A DNA stretch of 64,000 bases, taken from NCBI RefSeq assembly GCF_009184425.1, contig NZ_WELG01000002.1, positions 372,001 to 436,000 of the forward strand. Direction: 5' to 3'. The notes under the pieces were generated by a model, which was given only the letters and a program-made list of their open reading frames with translations, was not told the origin of the DNA and did not search any database. Origin of the DNA: Flagellimonas olearia. GTDB lineage: Bacteria > Bacteroidota > Bacteroidia > Flavobacteriales > Flavobacteriaceae. Below, piece by piece: positions 57,273 through 64,000 of this stretch (position 1 is its first letter; the number at the start of each line of letters is the position of its first letter). The translations under genes and the position numbers were made by a program.

Positions 57273-58313
57273 ATGCGATCATTAATATGCCTACTTGTAT
57301 TGATATCGACCTCACTCCATGGACAAAAGTCCAACACCTTTACCCTAAGAACCATTGCGTTCTACAATGTTGAGAATCTTTTTGATACCAAAAATGATTC
57401 GCTCATCTTTGATGACGACCGTACTCCCGAAGGCAGTTACCATTGGACCCAGGAACGTTACAAAATAAAGATTGACCATATTTCCAATGTGCTTTCCAAA
57501 ATAGGAAAAGAAACCTCCAAGACTTCTCCGGATGTCATTGGCCTCTGCGAGGTGGAGAACAGACAGGTGGTGGAGGACCTTGCCCATCACCCCAATCTTG
57601 TAGATAAAGATTACGGAATCATTCATTTTGATTCTCCTGATGCCCGGGGCATTGATGTGGCCCTCCTCTTTAAAAAAGAATCTTACCTACCAACGTCTTT
57701 TAAAAGCCATAGACTCCTATTGTTTGATGAATTGGGGGAGCGAGTCTATACCCGAGACCAATTGGTGGTAGGGGGGCTTTTGAACCAAGAAGAAGTATAT
57801 TTCATTGTGAACCACTGGCCCTCCAGAAGGGGTGGGGAGGCTATAAGCGGTCCCAAGCGGGTACGGGCCGCCTTACTCAACAAGCGCATTATCGATTCCA
57901 TACAAAAGCTGAACAGGGAAGCGAAGATCATTTCCATGGGCGACCTCAATGATGACCCCACGGACAACAGCTTGAAAAAAATCCTAAGGACCAAAGGAAA
58001 ACCCAAACAATTGGATAGTATTGACCTGTACAACCCCATGGAAAAATTGTATCGAAAAGGAATTGGTTCCCTAGCCTATCGGGACAAATGGAACCTCTTT
58101 GACCAATTCTTTATGACCTCAAACCTCATCGATACGAACAAAACAAAATTGTCCTTTTGGAAAGCGGGCATTTATGCCCCGGCCTTTATCCGTACCCAAA
58201 AGGGGAAATATAAAGGCTATCCCCTACGGACCTATTCCGGTGGGAGCTATACCGGTGGGTACAGCGACCATTTTCCGTCCTATATTTTTTTGATAAAACA
58301 GTCGAGTCATTAG
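57273..58313 (+). CDS. Exported endonuclease/exonuclease/phosphatase family protein
   Basis: A 346-residue enzyme of the DNase I-like EEP fold with signal peptide (MRSLICLLVLISTSLHGQ). The motifs are complete: IAFYNVENLFDTK (metal Asn), IGLCEVENRQV (metal Glu), FIVNHWPSRRGGE (His), SMGDLNDDPTDN (Asp/Asn) and GGYSDHFPSY (terminal Asp-His). It probably cleaves extracellular or periplasmic nucleic acids or phosphodiesters. In this phylum such nucleases often accompany DUF5689/lamin-tail and TonB receptor genes, as here (with the receptor gene now broken), suggesting a phosphate or nucleotide scavenging locus; that link is inference. Confidence 0.92.
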   Translation: MRSLICLLVLISTSLHGQKSNTFTLRTIAFYNVENLFDTKNDSLIFDDDRTPEGSYHWTQERYKIKIDHISNVLSKIGKETSKTSPDVIGLCEVENRQVVEDLAHHPNLVDKDYGIIHFDSPDARGIDVALLFKKESYLPTSFKSHRLLLFDELGERVYTRDQLVVGGLLNQEEVYFIVNHWPSRRGGEAISGPKRVRAALLNKRIIDSIQKLNREAKIISMGDLNDDPTDNSLKKILRTKGKPKQLDSIDLYNPMEKLYRKGIGSLAYRDKWNLFDQFFMTSNLIDTNKTKLSFWKAGIYAPAFIRTQKGKYKGYPLRTYSGGSYTGGYSDHFPSYIFLIKQSSH

Positions 58314-58327
58314 TAAATGATGATACC

Positions 58328-58729
58328 ATGAACGTAGATGAATCCAAACACAGGGAAAAACACATTTCAGGCACCGCTGATATTGCCCAAATCATGCTAA
58401 ACATATTGTGGCGACAAAACAGGCTTCATCGAAAAAAAGAATATTTCTGGACCATAGGTCTGAACATCGGTAACGATATTGAATATATTGAACTGGTGAC
58501 CATTGGTACGAGTAACCGAAATATTTTAAAACCCGTGGAGGTGTTGAGCATGCCCGTCTCCAAAAACTGCAAGAAAATCATCCTTTGCCACAACCACCCT
58601 TCCGGAAAATTGGAACCCAGCGAAGCAGACCTTGAATTCACCGAAAAGATGAAACTTGCCGCAGCCCTCATGGAGATTGAAGTGTTGGACCACATTATCA
58701 TCACAGAGATGAACTATGAGACCATTTGA
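58328..58729 (+). CDS. JAB/MPN-domain (RadC-like) protein
   Basis: A 133-residue protein with a RadC-type JAB metalloprotease-like domain. The metal motif is seen in ILCHNHPSGKLEPSEAD (HxHP, Ser, Asp) with the Glu of the domain in IEYIELVTIG. The N-terminal HhH region of full RadC is absent, as in other short Bacteroidota members, and the C-terminus ends early (EMNYETI), a few residues before the usual end. It starts 15 bp after the EEP nuclease gene and is probably co-transcribed. Despite the name, a role in DNA repair is not established. Confidence 0.85.
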   Translation: MNVDESKHREKHISGTADIAQIMLNILWRQNRLHRKKEYFWTIGLNIGNDIEYIELVTIGTSNRNILKPVEVLSMPVSKNCKKIILCHNHPSGKLEPSEADLEFTEKMKLAAALMEIEVLDHIIITEMNYETI

Positions 58730-58760
58730 GAAAAAGTATCTTATTTAAGGAGAAAGAATG

Positions 58761-58786
58761 AGATTCCCGCCTACGCAGGAATGACA
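58761..58786. repeat. Third copy of the atpD-atpC repeat unit
   Basis: A 26-bp unit that differs by three substitutions from the right arm at 2947-2972 (AGATTCCCGC...GCAGGAATGACA). It lies alone between two convergent genes. Confidence 0.85.
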
Positions 58787-58796
58787 CCTTATAGTA

Positions 58797-59255
58797 TTAT
58801 CCAAACCACTGCCCCCAAGGAATACGGCTTAAGATGAGCAAAAGACCAATGCCGTAGAAAATGGCAATGCTCTTGAACTTCTTTTCGCTTTCCATGAATT
58901 TTTTGTGACGGGACCAACCAATGGTAATCAATACTATGGCTATAATGTTGGTAAAGGGGTGCTCCACGGCCAAAAGGCGCGCTGCGGAGTTCAATCCTCC
59001 CATACCCAAGGTCTGGATGGCCTTAAGGCCACTGCCCGATATAAAATACAGAAGAAGCCCTACCAACAACTGAATATGGCTCAAGATCAAGGCAAAGAGA
59101 CTTATACGAAGGTCTTTGTGCATGGTAAAATCCTTTTTGCCCATCCAACCCATTAGGGCGTTGGCCACTGCAAAAATGAGCATCGCCAGTACAAAATAGG
59201 CGAGGTAAGAGTGTAATGCTTGAATCCATTGATAGGCGAGTCCTGAGTTGTCCAT
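58797..59255 (-). CDS. Four-TM membrane protein (cytochrome b-like)
   Basis: A 152-residue protein with four hydrophobic segments (YLAYFVLAMLIFAVANALMG; SLFALILSHIQLLVGLLLYF; ITNIIAIVLITIG-like VEHPFTNIIAIVLITIGW; IAIFYGIGLLLILSRIP). Several His residues lie near membrane borders (ALHSYLAYF; LSHIQLL; VEHPFTNI; SRHKKF), a layout compatible with heme binding, and such proteins are often labelled cytochrome b-like in this phylum; this is not proven. ATG 59255 is chosen because the 24 codons upstream cross the receptor terminator. Confidence 0.8.
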   Translation of the reverse strand: MDNSGLAYQWIQALHSYLAYFVLAMLIFAVANALMGWMGKKDFTMHKDLRISLFALILSHIQLLVGLLLYFISGSGLKAIQTLGMGGLNSAARLLAVEHPFTNIIAIVLITIGWSRHKKFMESEKKFKSIAIFYGIGLLLILSRIPWGQWFG

Positions 59256-59293
59256 AGTTTTTGTTTTGGTGCCTAAAAATACGGATTTTGGAA

Positions 59294-59320
59294 ATAAAAA
59301 ACCCTGCCAATCGGCAGGGT
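59294..59320 (-). terminator. Terminator of the TonB receptor gene at 59345-62026
   Basis: ACCCTGCC (59301-59308) pairs with GGCAGGGT (59313-59320) with a four-base loop; on the minus strand TTTTTTATTTCC follows. Confidence 0.9.
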
Positions 59321-59344
59321 CTTCCATCTATTTTTCAGCTTTGA

Positions 59345-62026
59345 TTAAAAATCATAGCGAAGGGTAACGTTCCATGTTCTTCCCAATCCAAAATATCCTT
59401 GGTTGGAAATGGCAATACCTTCATAGGTTACATCACCGGCCTCCACAAAGTTAGCGGTGGTAAGCCTAGAAATGTACTCCTTGTCCAAAACATTGTTCAC
59501 GTTGGCCCTGATCTTTAGGTTTTTTGTCTTGTCAATCCCCAAAGGGAAGTTAAAAGTAACCCCGGCATCCAATAGGTGAAAAGATGGCAATTCCAAGTTT
59601 TCCTTGATGGCACCAACATCAGCATACAGATTATCGTAATATCTGAAATCGGAATCTACAGAAATTACGTCCGAAATCCTATAGGCCACTCCAAGTCCCC
59701 CAGAAAGCTGGGCCGCACCACCTACTTTTCCTCCATCTACATCCTCATTCTCCGTACCGATTACATTACGGTCCTCATCAGTGACTTGGGTAACTACCTC
59801 ACCTTTGTACTGCCAATCCCCTATGGACGCAAATCCATTGAAGGTAAGCCCTCTGGTTGGTCTTACTTTAGCATCCAACTCTACCCCAGTGTGCAACTGC
59901 TCTGTACCGAAGTTAGAGGTATAGGTAACCACATCATCAACAACATCGGAAGTGGTTTCCACACGATCCTTCCAAGAAGTTCTGTACAAGTTGACACTAC
60001 CAGAGAATATAGAACTAGAGTAGCTATATCCTGCCTCAAGACCAAAAATCTTTTCATTTTCAGTCAACGGATTTACCTGGTTGGTAAAGTTCAGATAAAT
60101 GTTATCGTGGTACGGTTGACGGTTGTAGTAGCCTGTGTTAAAGTAGAAGCTATGCTCTACAGTTGGGTTATAGCTGAAACCTGCTTTGGCATTGTAACCA
60201 AAGTTGTTCACCTTCTCGGAATCCACCCCATCGGTTATCCCCGCTGGTATTGGCTCATCCGTTCCTTGGGAAGAAGTCCCGTTGATCAATGCCTGATCTG
60301 CATATTGGTAGGGGTCAAACCTTTGGTGGTATTGGTTGGATACCGATCCTTGGAAGAATGCGGAAAACTGATCTGTGGAATACTCCAATTGGGTGAACAA
60401 TCCTCCGTAGGAGATTCGCTCATCATTGCTATAGGCAATTCTTTGGTCATTTGGGTAACTATCAAAAGCTGCTGCCCATCCGGAAGGTCTGAAAGACTCG
60501 GTTGCAATCACTCTTTTATAGGTCCCATAAGAACCATATATTTCATGATTGTTGTTTTGATCCCTTAGCCTGATATCTTCTTGCCAAGACTTAAGTCCAT
60601 GGAAATCTGAAACTACCCTAAAGTGTTTTCCGTAGTAGGTTCTTAAATCGAAACCAACATTCCAGCTAAGATTGTCGGAAAGTTGCTTTTCAAAGTTGGA
60701 AATCAATCCATACCAGTTGTGCAAGTTCATGGATGCCCGGGTAACATAACCGCCACCGGCAGCAAAATACCCTCCTGCACCATTGGGAACACTGTTGTTA
60801 AAGGCATAAATGGCATCGTAATCTATACGGCCTTCAGCCGTTCTGATACGGCTACCGCGATCACCTGTACCACCACCATTACCCCAAGAGGCATACAAAA
60901 CGGTGGATAAACTTGAAGTGTCGTCAATGGTCCAGTCCCAGTTTAGGTTGGCCACTGGCTTGTGATAAAAGTTCCTTCTTTCGGTGATGTACTGGCCACC
61001 GTAGGTTCCCCAGTTGTTGTTGTAACGCATACCGTATTGCAAGTAATCCTCGATGGGCTTGGTAAAGTTCTGATCGTGGAACTGGGGAGCACCAGTAATC
61101 AAAAAGTTGAAGTTATGGCTGGTGTTGGGTCGATACCCCAAAGAGATAAAGTAGGTCTGGCCTTCACCAAACATTCCTTCATTGTAACCATCACCTTGCC
61201 AATGGGAAAGCATAACACTCAATCCCCACCCCTTATCGGAGACACCTGTATTGTATCCCGCAGAAGTTTTTATGTAGTTGTTGTTGGCCACAGTGGCGTA
61301 CCCAAATCCGCCTGCGTCCATTTCGGTAGCTTTGGTCACAAAGTTCACAGTACCCCCAACTGAGGAAATAGCCAATTTGGATGAACCTAGACCCCTTTGA
61401 ATCTGAACCCCGGAAGCAATATCGTTAAGACCGGACCAGTTGGACCAGTACATCAATCCATCTTCCATTCCGTTGATAGGCTGACCATTCAAAAGGAAGG
61501 CCGTGTTGTCTTGATCAAAACCACGCACCCTCATATTGGTATCTCCAAAACCTCCAGCTTGACCGGACACATATACAGAAGGAGTGTTCACCAAAGTCAT
61601 GGTTACATCTTGGGTTCCTATCTTTTCCTGAATAATTTTTACTGGAATGGAAGAAACCGCGATGGGAGTCTTTCTGTCGGCAGCAAGGTCAATAATCCCT
61701 GTACCAACAACAACAACCCCTTCCAATTCCTCTGCATCTGGCAATAGGGAAATTGAACCTACACTTCCGGTAGCGCTGAACGCAACATTTTTAGTAACAA
61801 ATCCAATGTAGGAAACCACCAATGTTCCAGAGGCTTGGTTGACTTCCAAAGTAAAGTTTCCATCAAAATCCGTTGAAGTCCCAATAGAGGTTCCCTTTAC
61901 CATAACGCTGGCTCCTGGAAGCGGGCCTCCAAGCTCACCATCCACTACAGTACCAGTAATAGTTCCTTGTGAAAAAGCCATTGCGGACATAAAAAGCGCC
62001 ACAAAAGCGAAGTAGATTTTTCTCAT
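59345..62026 (-). CDS. TonB-dependent receptor with carboxypeptidase-regulatory-like domain
   Basis: An intact 893-residue outer-membrane transporter: signal peptide (residues 1-19, SAMAFSQ), CarboxypepD_reg-like domain (~21-110, ITGTVVDGELGGPLPGASVM), plug (~115-235, with FGDTNMRVRGFDQDNTAFLL and IQRGLGSSKLAISSVGGTVN), and barrel to the C-terminal Phe (NVTLRYDF). The segment MYWSNWSGLNDI corresponds to the very place (WNNWGGLNDV) where the other receptor gene is cut by the element, so it provides an intact reference for that junction. The substrate is unknown. It appears monocistronic, with its own terminator and a conspicuous inverted repeat in its leader region. Confidence 0.95.
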   Translation of the reverse strand: MRKIYFAFVALFMSAMAFSQGTITGTVVDGELGGPLPGASVMVKGTSIGTSTDFDGNFTLEVNQASGTLVVSYIGFVTKNVAFSATGSVGSISLLPDAEELEGVVVVGTGIIDLAADRKTPIAVSSIPVKIIQEKIGTQDVTMTLVNTPSVYVSGQAGGFGDTNMRVRGFDQDNTAFLLNGQPINGMEDGLMYWSNWSGLNDIASGVQIQRGLGSSKLAISSVGGTVNFVTKATEMDAGGFGYATVANNNYIKTSAGYNTGVSDKGWGLSVMLSHWQGDGYNEGMFGEGQTYFISLGYRPNTSHNFNFLITGAPQFHDQNFTKPIEDYLQYGMRYNNNWGTYGGQYITERRNFYHKPVANLNWDWTIDDTSSLSTVLYASWGNGGGTGDRGSRIRTAEGRIDYDAIYAFNNSVPNGAGGYFAAGGGYVTRASMNLHNWYGLISNFEKQLSDNLSWNVGFDLRTYYGKHFRVVSDFHGLKSWQEDIRLRDQNNNHEIYGSYGTYKRVIATESFRPSGWAAAFDSYPNDQRIAYSNDERISYGGLFTQLEYSTDQFSAFFQGSVSNQYHQRFDPYQYADQALINGTSSQGTDEPIPAGITDGVDSEKVNNFGYNAKAGFSYNPTVEHSFYFNTGYYNRQPYHDNIYLNFTNQVNPLTENEKIFGLEAGYSYSSSIFSGSVNLYRTSWKDRVETTSDVVDDVVTYTSNFGTEQLHTGVELDAKVRPTRGLTFNGFASIGDWQYKGEVVTQVTDEDRNVIGTENEDVDGGKVGGAAQLSGGLGVAYRISDVISVDSDFRYYDNLYADVGAIKENLELPSFHLLDAGVTFNFPLGIDKTKNLKIRANVNNVLDKEYISRLTTANFVEAGDVTYEGIAISNQGYFGLGRTWNVTLRYDF

Positions 62027-62063
62027 TTTTTCAGTGTTTTAGTGTTTAATTTGCCCTGCAAAA

Positions 62064-62086
62064 GTGATGTATTTTTAAAACATCAC
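62064..62086. promoter_or_regulatory. Inverted repeat upstream of the TonB receptor gene
   Basis: GTGATGT (62064-62070) and ACATCAC (62080-62086) are separated by nine A/T bases, 38 bp before the ATG. It may be an operator or a leader hairpin. Confidence 0.45.
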
Positions 62087-62196
62087 GATTAATTCAAGGT
62101 TAAATGAAGCTAATATAGTTAACACAAAATTAACAAGCAAAATCTATTGAAAAGCAAATGGTTAGAGGAATTTTTAATAAATGTTAACTCTCTAAT

Positions 62197-63834
62197 TTAT
62201 CCCTTAAAAAACTGTAGAAGATTTAGTGTTGAGCTGTCATGTTTGCCAATTTCCAAATTTTCGATATCACTCAAGATAGTTTTGGCCAATTGTTTCCCCA
62301 ATTCAACACCCCATTGATCGTAACTGTATATGTTCCAGACGATTCCCTGAACAAAGATCTTATGTTCGTAAAGAGCAATTAGGGCCCCCAAGCTTTTAGG
62401 GGTAAGCTTCTGTATTAAAATGGTATTGGTAGGTTTATTGCCCTCAAAGATCTTGAATGGGAGTAAAAGCCCTAGTTCTTGATTGGACAATCCTTGGGCC
62501 TGCAGTTCATTTTTCACCTCATCGGCCGTTTTACCGTTCATCAATGCCTCGGTTTGGGCAAAGAAATTGGCCATAAGCTTGTTATGGTGATCTACATCGC
62601 CATGCAACGATTTCTTAAACCCAATAAAATCCGTTGGGATAAGTTTTGTGCCCTGGTGCATCAATTGAAAAAAGGCGTGCTGTGAGTTGGTCCCGGGTTC
62701 TCCCCAGATAATGGTCCCGGTTTCGTGATCTACCCTTTTTCCGGTCCTATCCATGCTCTTCCCGTTGCTTTCCATGATCCCCTGTTGCAGATAGGCCGAA
62801 AAACGACTTAGGTATTGGGTGTAGGGGATGATTGCCTCGGTCTCGGCACCAAAGAAATTATTGTACCAGACACTTAACAGGGCCAGGACCACAGGTATAT
62901 TTTCTGAAAAGGGGGTTTCCTTAAAATGCATGTCCATTTCATGGGCCCCGGACAAAAGATCATCAAAGTTTTGGTATCCTACCGAAAGGGCAATGGACAG
63001 TCCTACGGCACTCCAAAGGGAAAATCTTCCCCCTACCCAGTCCCACATAGGGAATACATTATCGTCTGCAATGCCAAATTCCTTGATTTTTTCAAGGTTG
63101 GTGGATACGGCCACAAAATGTTGCACAATATCCTTTTCCGAAGCTTTTTTTAAAAACCATTTTTTGATAGTGAGGGCATTGCTCAAGGTTTCCTGTGTGG
63201 TGAACGTTTTGGAAACAATGACAAAAAGTGTGGTCTCTGGATCCAGTTCCTTTAGCACTTCATACACATGGTCCCCATCCACATTGCTTACAAAATGCGT
63301 TTTTAGATGGTTCTTGTAGAATTTTAGGGCCTCGGTGACCATTACCGGTCCCAAATCCGAGCCACCGATACCAATATTGACCACATCGGTGAATGCCTTG
63401 CCCGTATATCCTTTTCTGTCCCCAGAAATCACGGATTCGGAAAACGATTTGATCTTTTCCTTTACCTCTTGGACTTCCTCAACAATGTTTTCGCCATCCA
63501 CAAGGACCTCATCTCCTTTCTTGGCCCTGAGGGCGGTGTGGAGTACAGCCCTTCCTTCCGTCTGGTTGATCAGTTCTCCACCAAAATAAGCATCCATGGC
63601 CTCCTTGAGTTTAACTTCCTCGGCCAATTCCTGCAAAAGCGAGAAGGTTTCCTCAGTCACCCTATTTTTGGAATAGTCCACCAAAAAATCTTTCCACAAC
63701 AAGGAAAACTTCTTCCCTCGATCAACATCTTGGGCAAAAAGTTCTCTAAGATGTGTGTCCTTGTTTTCTTGGTAGTGGGCTAAAAGTTTTTTCCAGGATT
63801 GGGTCGTTGTCGGGTCGATTTTGGGCAGTGCCAT
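62197..63834 (-). CDS. pgi: Glucose-6-phosphate isomerase
   Basis: Phosphoglucose isomerase interconverting glucose-6-phosphate and fructose-6-phosphate in glycolysis and gluconeogenesis; 545 residues, the usual length of the long form. Visible signatures are [15 protein letters not shown], the PGI signature 1 region [34 protein letters not shown], and [19 protein letters not shown] near residue 355. C-terminal [15 protein letters not shown] is the second signature. Its ATG overlaps by one base the stop codon of the gene upstream (TAATG), so translation is probably coupled. Confidence 0.98.
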   Translation of the reverse strand: MALPKIDPTTTQSWKKLLAHYQENKDTHLRELFAQDVDRGKKFSLLWKDFLVDYSKNRVTEETFSLLQELAEEVKLKEAMDAYFGGELINQTEGRAVLHTALRAKKGDEVLVDGENIVEEVQEVKEKIKSFSESVISGDRKGYTGKAFTDVVNIGIGGSDLGPVMVTEALKFYKNHLKTHFVSNVDGDHVYEVLKELDPETTLFVIVSKTFTTQETLSNALTIKKWFLKKASEKDIVQHFVAVSTNLEKIKEFGIADDNVFPMWDWVGGRFSLWSAVGLSIALSVGYQNFDDLLSGAHEMDMHFKETPFSENIPVVLALLSVWYNNFFGAETEAIIPYTQYLSRFSAYLQQGIMESNGKSMDRTGKRVDHETGTIIWGEPGTNSQHAFFQLMHQGTKLIPTDFIGFKKSLHGDVDHHNKLMANFFAQTEALMNGKTADEVKNELQAQGLSNQELGLLLPFKIFEGNKPTNTILIQKLTPKSLGALIALYEHKIFVQGIVWNIYSYDQWGVELGKQLAKTILSDIENLEIGKHDSSTLNLLQFFKG

Positions 63835-64000
63835 TACGGGTTGTATGAGATTAGGGTTTCTTCAGGTTCTGGGTTGGGGTTCACAAATTCTATACAGTCC
63901 AACTGTTCTTTCAGTGGGTCTATATGAGCCATATAATCGGTACGCAAGGAGTCTGCAATGGGTTCCGCGGTGGGTAATTTTTCACGCAAGGGGTCTACCT
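63834..64000 (-). CDS. 3' end of a gene upstream of pgi, probably an M23 family peptidase
   Basis: Partial: only the last ~54 codons lie in the window; the rest is beyond its right edge. The translation includes [20 protein letters not shown] and ends ETLISYNP before the stop at 63834-63836. In Flavobacteriaceae the gene before pgi is often a secreted M23 peptidoglycan endopeptidase whose tail carries a DP..EKLP type segment, which fits; no catalytic motif can be seen here, so the assignment is tentative. The reading frame itself is firm because of the TAATG overlap with pgi. Confidence 0.5.
   Translation of the reverse strand, partial: VDPLREKLPTAEPIADSLRTDYMAHIDPLKEQLDCIEFVNPNPEPEETLISYNP

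Noticed and set aside
59576-60568. 330-codon plus-strand frame opposite the TonB receptor
   Set aside because: It mirrors the receptor gene, lacks domain features and has an unlikely composition.

Overview
The window looks like a chromosomal piece of a marine Flavobacteriaceae (Bacteroidota). Evidence: three TonB-dependent receptors with N-terminal carboxypeptidase-regulatory-like domains, DUF4270, DUF5689 and lamin-tail lipoproteins, panC-panD-(LPG-synthase-like membrane protein)-hydrolase-radA in a row, a short F1 epsilon subunit, no obvious Shine-Dalgarno sequences, and several -7 boxes of the Bacteroidota TAnnTTTG type. The genus (perhaps Muricauda/Flagellimonas-like) is a guess. No rRNA, tRNA or CRISPR array was seen.

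Layout: 1-9.5 kb holds an M61 aminopeptidase, a GNAT acetyltransferase, atpD-atpC (split by a 26-bp inverted repeat), a TonB receptor and glmS. 9.6-21.1 kb holds a DUF4270 lipoprotein with a truncated glycogen-synthase-like protein, divergent panC/panD and a membrane protein, an alpha/beta-hydrolase with Asp at the nucleophile elbow, radA, an aldo/keto reductase, exonuclease III, an isochorismatase-like hydrolase and a secreted Gfo/Idh/MocA oxidoreductase. 21-37.8 kb holds repeats, DUF3124, a frameshifted secreted protein, glyS, ComF, a nitrilase, a Nudix hydrolase, an ankyrin protein next to katG, DinB, SYLF and beta-barrel proteins, and a HELAH metalloprotease lipoprotein gene split by one in-frame TGA.

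The main discovery is at 41,516-55,113. A 13.6-kb AT-rich integrative element begins with a large serine recombinase and is inserted in the middle of a TonB-dependent receptor gene. The N-terminal part of the receptor (55,109-55,665) and the C-terminal part (39,331-41,520) lie on the minus strand at either side. A CCCCA core is present at both junctions; removing the element restores an uninterrupted frame through ...WNNWGGLNDV.... The element ends carry inverted arms that would form the attP half-sites. Excision would therefore rebuild a receptor of about 913 residues and reconnect it to its downstream DUF5689/lamin-tail lipoprotein gene.

The cargo looks like accessory or defence genes rather than conjugation genes: a YejK/NdpA-family nucleoid-associated protein coupled to a multi-TM protein, a PD-(D/E)XK-like nuclease fused to a DUF2075 ATPase beside attR, two XRE regulators (one with a perfect 20-bp palindrome upstream), a very acidic small protein, a catalytic-domain-only tyrosine recombinase, paired membrane-anchored proteins, and two structured non-coding stretches. 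No relaxase or type IV secretion gene was recognised.

After the element, 55.1-64 kb returns to host genes: a lipoprotein sharing a C-terminal domain with the frameshifted protein at 22-24 kb, a secreted endonuclease/exonuclease/phosphatase, a JAB/RadC-like protein, a small membrane protein, a TonB receptor, pgi, and the 3' end of a probable M23 peptidase gene.
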